NCBI GenBank assembly: GCA_947579665.1
Contig: OX388348.1
Coordinates: 9,672,001 to 9,736,000 of the forward strand
From: Sympetrum striolatum
Lineage: Eukaryota > Arthropoda > Insecta > Odonata > Libellulidae
DNA: 64,000 nt
Reading direction: 5' to 3'
This document shows positions 39,501 through 53,200 of this stretch, one piece after another (positions within the stretch are counted from its first letter, which is position 1; the number at the start of each line of letters is the position of its first letter). Position numbers and translations under genes: made by a program. The notes below the pieces were generated by a model that did no database searches, was not told the DNA's origin, and saw only the letters and a program-made list of their open reading frames with translations.

Positions 39501-39650
39501 TGCCCTTATTTAGATTATTCCCTGAGGTACGAAGGATTTCTAAGGGATGCTGTAAGGATTCTAAGAGAGAAGGGACCGGATAAATCGTAAAAATTATGAT
39601 AAATAAGTATCTTATAATAATCATACAGATTAAAGTTAGATTCGATTGTT
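36540..39650 (+). repeat. Higher-order block D, copy 1
   Basis: This block aligns with 43213-46100. The offset is 6,673 bp (30 monomers) at the ctggctaattt monomer (36811/43484) and 6,450 bp (29 monomers) from the tagtgattaaagata monomer onward (37846/44296). The one-monomer step between them comes from a fused monomer near 44.1-44.2 kb. Short minus-strand open frames at 38103-38327, 40547-40771 and 44553-44777 arise from this repetition and are not genes. Confidence 0.8.
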
Positions 39651-40470
39651 GTAATTCCTCATTTTTATTGAATTTTGATATTGAATGAGATTATTTTCTT
39701 TTCTGTCTAATTTCCTTTTCTTTGCCCTTATTTAGATCATTCCCTGAGGTAACGAAGGATTTCTAAGGGATGCTTTAAGGATTCTAAGAGAGAAGGGACC
39801 GGATAAATCGTAAATATTATGATAAATAAGTATCTTATAATAATCATATAGATTAAAGTTAGATTCGATTGCTGTAATTCGTCATTTTAATTGAATTCTG
39901 ATATTGAATGAGATTATTTTCTTTTTTGTAATTTCCTCTTCTTTGCCCTTATTCAGATCATTCCCTGAGGTAACGTAGGATTTCTAAGGGATGCTGTAAG
40001 GATTCTAAGAGAGAAGGGACCGGATAAATCGTAAATATTATTTAAATAAGTATCTTATAATAATCATACAGATTAAAGTTAGATTCGATTGTTGTAATTC
40101 GTCATTTTTATTGAATTTTGATATTGAATGAGATTATTTTCTTTTCTTTCTAATTTCTTTTTCTTTGCACTTATTTATATCATTCCCTGAGGTAACGAAG
40201 GATTTTTAAGGGATGCTGTAAGGATTCTAAGAGAGAAGGGACCGGATAAATCGTAAATATTATGATAAATATGTATCTTATAATAATCATATAGATTAAA
40301 GTTAGATTCGATTGTTGTAATTCGTCATTTTTATTGAATTTTGATATTGAATGAGATTATTTTCTTTTCTGTCTAATTTCCTCTTCTTTGCCCTTATTCA
40401 GATCATTCTCTGAGGTAACGAAGGATTGGTAAGGGATGCTGTAAGGATTCTAAGAGAGAAAGGACCGGAT
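38020..40470 (+). repeat. Eleven-monomer duplication, copy 1
   Basis: This repeats at about 40464-42690. The offset is 2,444 bp (11 monomers) at the start (tattatgttaaataag at 38701/41145) and falls to 2,221 bp after one monomer is missing from the second copy (ttagattattccctg near 39511/41732; taacgtagga at 39971/42192). The missing monomer corresponds to a chimeric junction near 41470-41570. Confidence 0.8.
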
Positions 40471-42690
40471 AAATCGTAAAAATTATGATAAATAAGTATC
40501 TTATAATAATCATACAGATTAAAGTTAGATTCGATTGTTGTAATCTTCATTTTTTTGAGTTTTGATATTGAATGAGATTATTTTCTTTTCTGTCTAATTT
40601 CCTCTTCTTATCCCTTATTAAGATCATTCCCTGGGGTAACGAAGGGTTTCTAAGGGATGCTGTAAGGATTCTAAGAGAGAAAGAACCGGATAAATCGTAA
40701 ATATTATGATAAATAAGTGTATTATAATAATCATATAATTTAAGTTTGATTCGATTGTTGTAATTCGTCATTTTAATTGAATTTTTATATTAAATGAGAT
40801 TATTTTCTTTTCTGTCTAATTTCCTCTTCTTTGCCCTTATTTAGATCATTCCCTGAGGTATCGAAGGATTTGTAAGGGATGCTGTAAGGATTCTAAGAGA
40901 GAAGGGACCGGATAAATCGTAAATATTATGATAAATAAGTATCTTATAATAATCATATAGATTAAAGTTAGATTCGATTGTTGTAATTCGTCATTTTAAT
41001 TGAATTCTGATATTGAATGAGATTATTTTCTTTTTTGTAATTTCCTCTTCTTTGCCCTTATTCAGATCATTCCCTGAGGTAACGAAGGATTTCTAAGGGA
41101 TGCTGTAAGGATTTTAAGAGAGAAGGGACCGGATAAATCGTAAATATTATGTTAAATAAGTATCTTATAATAATTATACAGATTATAGTTAGATTCGATT
41201 GTTGTAATTCGTCATTTTTATTGAATTTTGATATTGAATGAGATTATATTCTTTTCTTTCTAATTTCCTTTTCTTTGCACTTATTTAGATCATTCCCTGA
41301 GGTAACGAAGGATTTTTAAGGGATGCTGTAAGGATTCTAAGAGAGAAGGGACCGGATAAATCGTAAATATTATGATAAATATGTATCTTATAATAATCAT
41401 ATAGATTAAAGTTAGATTCGATTGTTGTAATTCGTCATTTTTATTGAATTTTGATATTGAATGAGATTATATTCTTTTCTTTCTAATTTCCTTTTCTTTG
41501 CCCTTATTCAGATCATTCCCTGAGGTAACGAAGGATTGGTAAGGGATGCTGTAAGGATTCTAATAGAGAAGGGATCGGATAAATCGTAAATATTATGATA
41601 AATAAGTATCTTATAATAATCATATAGATTAAAGTTAGATTCGATTGTTGTAATTCGTCATTTTTATTGAATTTTGATATTGAATGAGATTATTTTCTTT
41701 TCTGTCTAATTTCCTTTTCTTTGCCCTTATTTAGATTATTCCCTGAGGTACGAAGGATTTCTAAGGGATGCTGTAAGGATTCTAAGAGAGAAGGGACCGG
41801 ATAAATCGTAAAAATTATGATAAATAAGTATCTTATAATAATCATACAGATTAAAGTTAGATTCGATTGTTGTAATTCCTCATTTTTATTGAATTTTGAT
41901 ATTGAATGAGATTATTTTCTTTTCTGTCTAATTTCCTTTTCTTTGCCCTTATTTAGATCATTCCCTGAGGTAACGAAGGATTTCTAAGGGATGCTTTAAG
42001 GATTCTAAGAGAGAAGGGACCGGATAAATCGTAAATATTATGATAAATAAGTATCTTATAATAATCATATAGATTAAAGTTAGATTCGATTGCTGTAATT
42101 CGTCATTTTAATTGAATTCTGATATTGAATGAGATTATTTTCTTTTTTGTAATTTCCTCTTCTTTGCCCTTATTCAGATCATTCCCTGAGGTAACGTAGG
42201 ATTTCTAAGGGATGCTGTAAGGATTCTAAGAGAGAAGGGACCGGATAAATCGTAAATATTATGTTAAATAAGTATCTTATAATAATCATACAGATTAAAG
42301 TTAGATTCGATTGTTGTAATTCGTCATTTTTATTGAATTTTGATATTGAATGAGATTATTTTCTTTTCTTTCTAATTTCTTTTTCTTTGCACTTATTTAG
42401 ATCATTCCCTGAGGTAACGAAGGATTTTTAAGGGATGCTGTAAGGATTCTAAGAGAGAAGGGACCGGATAAATCGTAAATATTATGATAAATATGTATCT
42501 TATAATAATCATATAGATTAAAGTTAGATTCGATTGTTGTAATTCGTCATTTTTATTGAATTTTTATATTGAATGAGATTATTTTCTTTTCTGTCTAATT
42601 TCCTCTTCTTTGCCCTTATTCAGATCATTCCCTGAGGTAACGAAGGATTGGTAAGGGATGCTGTAAGGATTCTAAGAGAGAAGGGACCTG
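40471..42690 (+). repeat. Eleven-monomer duplication, copy 2 (one monomer shorter)
   Basis: This is the tandem partner of the preceding block. Near 41470-41570, a monomer with attatattcttttctttc is joined to one ending in gattggtaag and ctaatagagaagggatcgg. The two come from different monomers of copy 1, which indicates an unequal exchange within the repeat. Confidence 0.75.
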
Positions 42691-43590
42691 ATAAATCGTA
42701 AATATTATGATAAATAAGTATCTTATAATAATCATATAGATTCAAGTTAAATTCGATTGTTGTAATTCGTTATTTTTATTGAATTTTGATAATGAATGAG
42801 ATCATTTTCTTTTCTGTCTAATTTCCTCTTCTTTGCCCTTATTTCAGATCATTCCCTGAGGTAACGAAGGATTTTTAAGGGATGCTGTAAGGATTCTAAT
42901 AGAGAAGGGATCGGATAAATCGTAAATATTATGATAAATAAGTATCTTATAATAATCATATAGATTAAAGTTAGATTCGATTGTTGTAATTCGTCATTTT
43001 TATTGAATTTTGATACTGAATGAGATTATTTTCTTTTCTGTCTAATTTCCTCTTCTTTGCCCTTATTTAGATCATTCCCTGTGGTAACGAAGTATTTCTA
43101 AGGGATGCTGTAAGGATTATAAGAGAGAAGGGACCGGATATATCGTAAATATTATGATAAATATGTATCTTATAATAATCATATAGATTAAAGTTAGATT
43201 TAATTGTTGTAATTCGTCATTTTAATTGAATTTTGATATTGAATGAGATTATTTTCTTTTCTGTCTAATTTCCTCTTCTTTGCCCTTATTCAGATCATTC
43301 CTTGAGGTAACGAAGGATATCTAAGGGATGCTGTAAGGATTCTAAGAGAGAAGGGACCAGATAAACCGTAAATATTATGATAAATAAGTATCTTATAATA
43401 ATCATATAGATTAAAGTTAGATTCGATTGTTGTAATTCGTCATTTTAATTGAATTTTGATATTGAATGAGATTATTTTCTTTTCTGGCTAATTTCCTCTT
43501 CTTTGCCTTATTTAGATCATTCCCTGAGGTAACGAAGGATTTCTAAGGGATGCTGTAAGGATTCTAAGAGAGAATAGACCGGATAAATCG
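42110..43590 (+). repeat. Higher-order block E, copy 1
   Basis: This block aligns with about 60815-62286 at an offset of 18,705 bp (84 monomers). Landmarks are taacgtagga at 42192/60897 and ctggctaattt at 43484/62189. It includes the tttgcactt, gatggtaag-type, ctaatagagaagggatcgg and gataaaccg monomers in the same order. Only scattered differences are visible. Confidence 0.8.
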
Positions 43591-46500
43591 TAAATATTAT
43601 GATTAATAAGTATCTTACAATGATCATATAGAAAAAAGTTAGATTCGATTGTTGTAATTCGTCATTTTTATTGAATTTTGATATTGAATGAGATTATTTT
43701 CTTTTCTGTCTAATTTCTTCTTCTTTGCCCTTATTAAGATCATTCCCTGGTGTAACGAAGGATTTCTAAGGGATGCTGTAAGGATTCTAAGAGAGAAGGG
43801 ACCGGATAAATCGTAAATATTATGATAAATTAGTATCTTATAATGATCATTGAGATTAAAGTTAGATTCGATTGTTGTAATTCGTCATTTTTATTGAATT
43901 TTGATATTGAATGAGATCATTTTCTTTTCTGTCTAATTTCCTCTTCTTTGCCCTTATTTAGATTATTCCCTGGGGTAACGAAGGATTTCTAAGGGATGCT
44001 GTAAGGATTCTAAGAGAGAAGGGACCGGATAAATCGTAAATATTATGATAAATAAGTATCTTATAATGATCATTGAGATTAAAGTTAGATTCGATTGTTG
44101 TAATTCGTTAATTTTTTTTAATATTGATATTGAATAAGATTATTTTCTTTTCATTCTAATTTCCTCTTCTTTGCCCTTATTTAGATCATTCCCTGGGGTA
44201 ACGAAGGATTTCTTAGGGATTCTGTTAGGATTCTTAGAGAGAAGGGACCGGATAAATCGTAAATATTATGATAAATAAGTATCTTATAATAATCATAGTG
44301 ATTAAAGATAGATTCGATTGCTGTAATTCCTCATTTTTATTGAATTTTGGTATTGAATCAGATTATTTCCTTTTCTGTCTAATTTCCTCTTCTTTGCCCT
44401 TATTTAGATCATTCCCTGAGGTAACGAAGGATTTCTAAGGGATGCTGTAAGGATTCTAAGAGAGAAGGGACCGGATAAATCGTAAAAATTATGATAAATA
44501 AGTATCTTATAATAATCATACAGATTAAAGTTAGATTCGATTGTTGTAATCTTCATTTTTTTGAGTTTTGATATTGAATGAGATTATTTTCTTTTCTGTC
44601 TAATTTCCTCTTCTTATCCCTTATTAAGATCATTCCCTGGGGTAACGAAGGGTTTCTAAGGGATGCTGTAAGGATTCTAAGAGAGAAAGAACCGGATAAA
44701 TCGTAAATATTATGATAAATAAGTGTATTATAATAATCATATAATTTAAGTTTGATTCGATTGTTGTAATTCGTCATTTTAATTGAATTTTTATATTAAA
44801 TGAGATTATTTTCTTTTCTGTCTAATTTCCTCTTCTTTGCCCTTATTTAGATCATTCCCTGAGGTATCGAAGGATTTGTAAGGGATGCTGTAAGGATTCT
44901 AAGAGAGAAGGGACAGGATAAATCGTAAATATTATGATAAATAAGTATCTTATAATAATCATATAGATTAAAGTTAGATTCGATTGTTGTAATTCGTCAT
45001 TTTAATTGAATTCTGATATTGAATGAGATTATTTTCTTTTTTGTAATTTCCTCTTCTTTGCCCTTATTCAGATCATTCCCTGAGGTAACGAAGGATTTCT
45101 AAGGGATGCTGTAAGGATTCTAAGAGAGAAGGGACCGGATAAATCGTAAATATTATGTTAAATAAGTATCTTATAATAATCATACAGATTAAAGTTAGAT
45201 TCGATTGTTGTAATTCGTCATTTTTATTGAATTTTGATATTGAATGAGATTATATTCTTTTCTTTCTAATTTCCTTTTCTTTGCACTTATTTAGATCATT
45301 CCCTGAGGTAACGAAGGATTTTTAAGGGATGCTGTAAGGATTCTAAGAGAGAAGGGACCGGATAAATCGTAAATATTATGATAAATATGTATCTTATAAT
45401 AATCATATAGATTAAAGTTAGATTCGATTGTTGTAATTCGTCATTTTTATTGAATTTTGATATTGAATGAGATTATTTTATTTTCTATCTATTTTCCTCT
45501 TCTTTGCCCTTATTCAGATCATTCCCTGAGGTAACGAAGGATTGGTAGGGGATGCTGTAAGGATTCTAAGAGAGAAGGGACCTGATAAATCGTAAATATT
45601 ATGATAAAGAAGTATCTTATAATAATCATATAGATTCAAGTTAAATTCGATTGTTGTAATTCGTTATTTTTATTGAATTTTGATATTGAATGAGATCATT
45701 TTCTTTTCTGTCTAATTTCCTCTTATTTGCCCTTATTCAGATCATTCCCTGAGGTAACGAAGGATTTTTAAGGGATGCTGTAAGGATTCTAATAGATAAG
45801 GGATCGGATAAATCGTAAATATTATGATAAATAAGTATCTTATAATAATCATATAGATTAAAGTTAGATTCGATTGTTGTAATTCGTCATTTTTATTGAA
45901 TTTTGATATTGAATGAGATTATTTTCTTTTCTGTCTAATTTCCTTTTCTTTGCCCTTATTTAGATTATTCCCTGAGGTACGAAGGATTTCTAAGGGATGC
46001 TGTAAGGATTCTAAGAGAGAAGGGACCGGATAAATCGTAAAAATTATGATAAATAAGTATCTTATAATAATCATACAGATTAAAGTTAGATTCGATTGTT
46101 GTAATTCGTCATTTTTATTGAATTTTGATATTGAATGAGATTATTTTCTTTTCTGTCTAATTTCCTCTTCTTTGCCCTTATTCAGATCATTCCCTGAGGT
46201 AACGAAGGATTGGTAAGGGATGCTGTAAGGATTCTAAGAGAGAAGGGACCGGATAAATCGTAAATATTATGATAAATAAGTATCTTATAATAATCATATA
46301 GATTAAAGTTAAATTCGATTGTTGTAATTCGTTATTTTTATTGAATTTTGATATTGAATGAGATCATTTTCTTTTCTGTCTAATTTCCTCTTCTTTGCCC
46401 TTATTCAGCTTATTCCCTGAGGTAACGAAGGATTTGTAAGGGATGCTGTAAGGATTCTAAGAGAGAAGGGACCGGATAAATCGTAAATATTATGATAAAT

Positions 46501-46799
46501 AAGTATCTTATAATAATCATATAGATTAAAGTTAGATTCGATTGTTGTAAATCGTCATTTTAATTGAATTTTGATATTGAAGGAGATTATTTTCTTTTCT
46601 GTCTAATTTCCTCTTCTTTGCCCTTATTCAGATCATTCCCTGAGGTAACGAAGGATTTTGAAGGGATGCTGTAAGGATTCTTAGAGAGAAGGGACCGGAT
46701 AAATCGTAAATATTATGAAAAATAAGTATCTTATATTAATCATACAGATTAAAGTTAGATTCGATATTTGTAATTCGTCATTTTAATTGAATTTCGATA

Positions 46800-48250
46800 T
46801 TGAATGAGATTATTTTCTTTTGTCTAATTTCCTCCTCTTTTCCCTTATTCAGATCATTCCCTGAGGTAACGAAGGATTTCTAAGGGATGCTGTAAGGATT
46901 CTAAGAGAGAAGGGACCGCATAAATCGTAAATATTATGATAAATTAGTATCTTATAATAATCATATAGATTAAAGACAGATTCGATTGTTGTAATTCGTC
47001 ATCTTAGTTGAATTTTGATATTAAATGAGATTATTTTCTTTTCTGTCTAATTTCCTCTTCTTTGCCCTTATATAGATCATTCCCTGAGGTAACGAAGGAT
47101 TTCTAAGGGATGCTTTAAGGATTCTAAGAGAGAAGGTACCGGATAAATCGTAAATATTATGATAAATAAGTATCTTATAATAATCATATAGATTAAAGTT
47201 AGATTCGATTGTTGTAATCCGTCATTTTTATTGAATTTTGATATTGAATGAGATTATTTTCTTTTCTTTCTAATTTCCTTTTCTTTGCACTTATTTAGAT
47301 CATTCCCTGAGGTAACGAAGGATTTTTAAGGGATGCTGTAAGGATTCTAAGAGAGAAGGGACCGGATAAATCGAAAATATTATGATAAATAAGTATCTTA
47401 TAATAATCATATAGATTAAAGTTAGATTCGAATGTTGTAATTCGTCATTTTTATTGAATTTTGATATTGAATGAGATTATTTTCTTTTCTGTCTAATTAC
47501 TTCTTCTTTGCCCTTATTTAGATCATTCCCTGAGGTAACGAAGGATTTCTAAGGGATGCTGTAAGGATTCTAAGAGAGAAGGTACCGGATAAATCGTAAA
47601 TATTATGATAAATAAGTATCATATAATAATCATATAGATTAAAGTTAGATTTGATTGTTGTAATTCGTCATTTTTATTGAATTTTGATATTGAATGAGAT
47701 TATTTTATTTTCTGTCTAATTTTCTCTTCTTTGCCCTTATTCAGATCATTCCCTGAGGTAACGAAGGATTGGTAAGGGATGCTGTAAGGATTCTAAGAGA
47801 GAAGGGACCTGATAAATCGTAAATATTATGATAAATAAGTATCTTATAATAATCATATAGATTAAAGTTAGATTCGATTGGTGTAATTCGTTATTTTTAT
47901 TGAATTTTGATATTGATTGAGATCATTTTCTTTTCTGTCTAATTTCCTCTTCTTTGCCCTTATTCAGATCATTCCCTGAGGTAACGAAGGATTTTTAAGG
48001 GATGCTGTAAGGATTCTAATAGAGAAGGGATCGGATAAATCGTAAATATTATGATAAATAAGTATCTTATAATAATCATATAGATTAAAGTTAGATTCTA
48101 TTGTTGTAATTCGTCATTTTTATTGAATTTTGATATTGAATGAGATTATTTTCTTTTCTGTCTAATTTCCTTTTCTTTGCCCTTATATAGATTATTCCCT
48201 GAGGAACGAAGGATTTCTAAGGGATGCTGTAAGGATTCTAAGAGAGAAGG
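46800..48250 (+). repeat. Nine-monomer duplication, copy 1
   Basis: This repeats from about 48804 at an offset of 2,004 bp (9 monomers). Landmarks are cctcctcttttccc at 46831/48835 and the ggaccgcataaatc monomer with gcataa at 46918/48922, followed in both by attaaagacagattcg and catcttagttgaa. A further relative of the same run is at 55.5-55.8 kb (cctcctc at 55515, 30 monomers from the second copy). Confidence 0.8.
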
Positions 48251-48803
48251 GACCTGATAAATCGTAAAAAGTATGATAAATAAGTATCTTATAATAATCA
48301 AACAGATTAAAGTTATATTCCATTGTTGTAATTCCTCATTTTTATTGAATTTTGATATTGAATGAGATTATTTTCTTTTCTGTCTAATTTCCTCTTCTTT
48401 GCCCTTATTCAGATCATTCCCTGAGGTAACGAAGGATTGGTAAGGGATGCTGTAAGGATTCTAAGAAAGAAGGGACCGGATAAATCGTAAATATTATGAT
48501 AAATAAGTATCTTATAATAATCATATAGATTAAAGTTAAATTCGATTGTTGTAATTCGTTATTTTTATTGAATTTTGATATTGAATGAGATCATTTTCTT
48601 TTCTGTCTAATTTCCTCTTCTTTGCCCTTATTCAGATTATTCCCTGAGGTAACGAAGGATTTGTAAGGGATGCTGTAAGGATTCTAAGAGAGAAGGGACC
48701 GGATAAATCGTAAATATTATGATAAATAAGTATCTTATAATAATCATATAGATTCAAGTTAGTTTCGATTGTTGTAATTCGTCATTTTAATTGAATTTTG
48801 ATA

Positions 48804-50280
48804 TTGAATGAGTTTTTTTTCTTTTGTCTAATTTCCTCCTCTTTTCCCTTATTCAGATCATTCCCTGAGGTAACGAAGGATTTCTAAGGGATGCTGTAAG
48901 GATTCTAAGAGAGAAGGGACCGCATAAATCGTAAATATTATGATAAATTAGTATCTTATAATAATCATATAGATTAAAGACAGATTCGATTGTTGTAATT
49001 CGTCATCTTAGTTGAATTTTGATATTAAATGAGATTATTTTCTTTTCTGTCTAATTTCCTCTTCTTTGCCCTTATTTAGATCATTCCCTGAGCTAACAAA
49101 GGATTTCTAAGGGATGCTGTAAGGATTCTAAGAGAGAAGGTACCGGATATATCGTAAATATTATGATAAATAAGTATCTTATAATAATCATATAGATTAA
49201 AGTTTGATTCGATTGTTGTAATCCGTCATTTTTATTGAATTTTGATATTGAATGAGATTATTTTCTTTTCTTTCTAATTTCCTTTTCTTTGCACTTATTT
49301 AGATCATTCCCTGAGGTAACGAAGGATTTTTAAGGGATGCTGTAAGGATTCTAAGAGAGAAGGGACCGGATAAATCGTAAATATTATGATAAATAAGTAT
49401 CTTATAATAATCATATAGATTAAAGTTAGATTCGAATGTTGTAATTCGTCATTTTTATTGAATTTTGATATTGAATGAGATTATTTTCTTTTCTGTCTAA
49501 TTTCCTCTTCTTTGCCCTTATTCAGATCATTCCCTGAGGTAACGAAGGATTGGTAAGGGATGCTGTAAGGATTCTAAGAGAGAAGGGACCGGATAAATCG
49601 TAAATATTATGATAAATATGTATCTTATAATAATCATATAGATTAAAGTTAGATTCGATTGTTGTAATCCGTCATTTTTATTGAATTTTGATATTGAATG
49701 AGATTATTTTCTTATCTTTCTAATTTCCTTTTCTTTGCACTTATTTAGATCATTCCCTGAGGTAACGAAGGATTTTTAAGGGCTGCTGTAAGGATTCTAA
49801 GAGAGAAGGGACCGGATAAATCGTAAATATTATGATAAATAAGTATCTTATAATAATCATATAGATTAAAGTTAGATTCGAATGTTGTAATTCGTCATTT
49901 TTATTGAATTTTGATATTGAATGAGATTATTTTCTTTTCTGTCTAATTTCCTCTTCTTTGCCCTTATTTAGATCATTCCCTGAGGTAACGAAGGATTTCT
50001 AAGGGATGCTGTAAGGATTCTAAGAGAGAAGGTACCGGATAAATCGTAAATATTATGATAAATAAGTATCTTATAATAATCATATAGATTAAAGTTAGAT
50101 TCGATTGTTGTAATTCGTCATTTTTATTGAATTTTGATATTGAATGAGATTATTTTATTTTCTGTCTAATTTCCTCTTCTTTGCCCTTATTCAGATCATT
50201 CCCTGAGGTAACGAAGGATTGGTAAGGGATGCTGTAAGGATTCTAAGAGAGAAGGGACCTGATAAATCGTAAATATTATG
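48804..50280 (+). repeat. Nine-monomer duplication, copy 2
   Basis: This is the second copy of 46800-48250. The two copies differ by scattered substitutions and by an added gattggtaag/tttgcactt monomer pair near 49.5-49.8 kb. Confidence 0.7.
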
Positions 50281-53200
50281 ATAAATAAGTATCTTATAAT
50301 AAACATATAGATTAAAGTTAGATTCGATTGTTGTAATTCGTTATTTTTATTGAATTTTGATATTGAATGAGATTATTTTCTTTTCTGTCTAATTTCCTTT
50401 TCTTTGCCCTTATTTAGATTATTCCCTGAGGTACGAAGGATTTCTAAGGGATGCTGTAAGGATTCTAAGAGAGAAGGGACCGGATAAATCGTAAAAATTA
50501 TGATAAATAAGTATCTTATAATAATCATACAGATTAAAGTTAGATTCGATTGTTGTAATTCCTCATTTTTATTGAATTTTGATATTGAATGAGATTATTT
50601 TCTTTTCTGTCTAATTTCCTCTTCTTTGCCCTTATTCAGATCATTCCCTGAGGTAACGAAGGATTTGTAAGGGATGCTGTAAGGATTCTAAGAGAGAAGG
50701 GACCGGATAAATCGTAAATATTATGATAAATAAGTATCTTATAATAATCATATAGATTAAAGTTAAATTCGATTGTTGTAATTCGTCATTTTTATTGAAT
50801 TTTGATATTGAATGAGATCATTTTCTTTTCTGTCTAATTTCCTCTTCTTTGCCCTTATTCAGATCATTCCCTTAGGTAACGAAGGATTTTTAAGGGATGC
50901 TGTAAGGATTCTAAGAGAGAAGGGACCGGATAAATCGTAAATATTATGATAAATAAGTATCTTATAATAATAATATAGATTAAAGTAAGATTCGATTGTT
51001 TTAATTCGTCATTTTTATTGAATTTTGATATTGAATGAGATTATTTTCTATTCTGGCTAATTTCCTCATCTTTGCCTTATTTAGATCATTCCCTGAGTTA
51101 ACGAAGGATTTCTAAGGGATGCTGTAAGGATTCTAAGAGAGAAGGGACCGGATAAATCGTAAATATTATGATAAATTAGTATCTTATAATAATCATATAG
51201 ATTAAAGATAGATTCGATTGTTGTAATTCGTCATTTTTATTGAATTTTGATATTGAATGAGATTATTTTCTTTTCTGTCTAATTTCCTCTTCTTTGCCCT
51301 TATTTAGATCATTCCCTGGGGTAACGAAGGATTTCTAAGGGATTCTGTTAGGATTCTAAGAGAGAAGGGACCGGATAAATCGAAAATATTATGATAAATA
51401 AGTATCTTATAATAATCATAGAGATTAAAGTTCGATTCGATTGCTGAAATTCGTCATTTTTATTGAATATTGATATTGAATGAGATTATTTTCTTTTCTG
51501 TCTAATTTCCTCTTCTTTGCCCTTATTTAGATCATTCCCTGGGGTAACGAAGGATTTCTTAGGGATTCTGTTAGGATTCTAAGAGAGAAGGGACCGGATA
51601 AATCGTAAATATTATGATAAGTAAGTATCTTATAATAATCATAGTGATTAAAGATAGATTCGATTGCTGTAATTCGTCATTTTTTTTGAATTTTGGTATT
51701 GAATCAGATTTTTTTCTTTTCTGTCTAATTTCCTCTTCTTTGCCCTTATTTAGATCATTCCCTGAGGTAACGAAGGATTTCTAAGGGATGCTGTAAGGAT
51801 TCTAAGAGAGAAGGGACCGGATAAATCGAAAAAATTATGATAAATAAGTATCTTATAATAATCATGAAGATTAAAGTTAGATTCGATTGTTGTAATTCCT
51901 CATTTTTATTGAATTTTGATATTGAATGAGATTATTTTCTTTTCTGTCTAATTTCCTCTTCTTTGCCCTTATTCAGATCATTCCCTGAGGTAACGAAGGA
52001 TTTCTAAGGGATGCTGTAAGGATTCTAAGAGAGAAGGGACCGGATAAATCGTAAATATTATGATAAATAAGTATCTTATAATAATCAAAGTGATTAAAGA
52101 TAGATTCGATTGCTGTAATTCGTCATTTTTATTGAATTTTGATATTGAATGAGATTATTTTCTTTTCTGTCTAATTTCCTTTTCTTTGCCCATATTTAGA
52201 TTATTCCCTGAGGTACGAAGGATTTCTAAGGGATGCTGTAAGGATTCTAAGAGAGAAGGGACCGGATAAATCGTAAAAATTATGATAAATAAGTATCTTA
52301 TAATAATCATACAGATTAAAGTTAGATTCGATTGTTGTAATTCCTCATTTTTATTGAATTTTGATATTGAATGAGATTATTTTCTTTTCTGTCTAATTTC
52401 CTCTTCTTTGCCCTTATTAAGAACATTCCCTGAGGTAACGAAGGATTGTGTAGGGATGCTGTAAGGATTCTAAGAGAGAAGGGACCGGATAAATCGTAAA
52501 TATTATGATAAATAAGTATCTTATAATATTCATATAGATTAAAGTTAAATTCGATTGTTGTAATTCGTCATTTTTATTGAATTTTGATATTGAATGAGAT
52601 CAATTTCTTTTCTGTCTAATTTCCTCTTCTTTGCCCTTATTCAGATCATTCCCTGAGGTAACGAAGGATTTTTAAGGGATGCTGTAAGGATTCTAAGAGA
52701 GAAGGGACCGGATAAATCGTTAATATTATGATAAATAAGTATCTTATAATAATCATATAGATTAAAGTAAGATTCGATTGTTGTAATTCGTCATTTTAAT
52801 TGAATTTTGATATTGAATGAGATTATTTTCTTTTCTGGCTAATTTCCTCTTCTTTGCCTTATTTAGATCATTCCCTGAGGTAACGAAGGATTTCTAAGGG
52901 ATGCTGTAAGGATTCTAAGAGAGAAGGGACCGGATAAATCGTAAATATTATGATAAATAAGTATCTTATAATGATCATTGAGATTAAAGTTAGATTCGAT
53001 TGTTGTAATTCGTCATTTTTATTGAATATTGATATTGAATGAGATTATTTTCTTTTCTGTCTAATTTCCTCTTCTTAGCCCTTATTAAGATCATTCCCTG
53101 GGGTAACGAAGGATTTCTAAGGGATTCTGTTAGGATTCTAAGAGAGAAGGGACCGGATAAATCGTAAATATTATGATAAATAAGTATCTTATAATAATCA

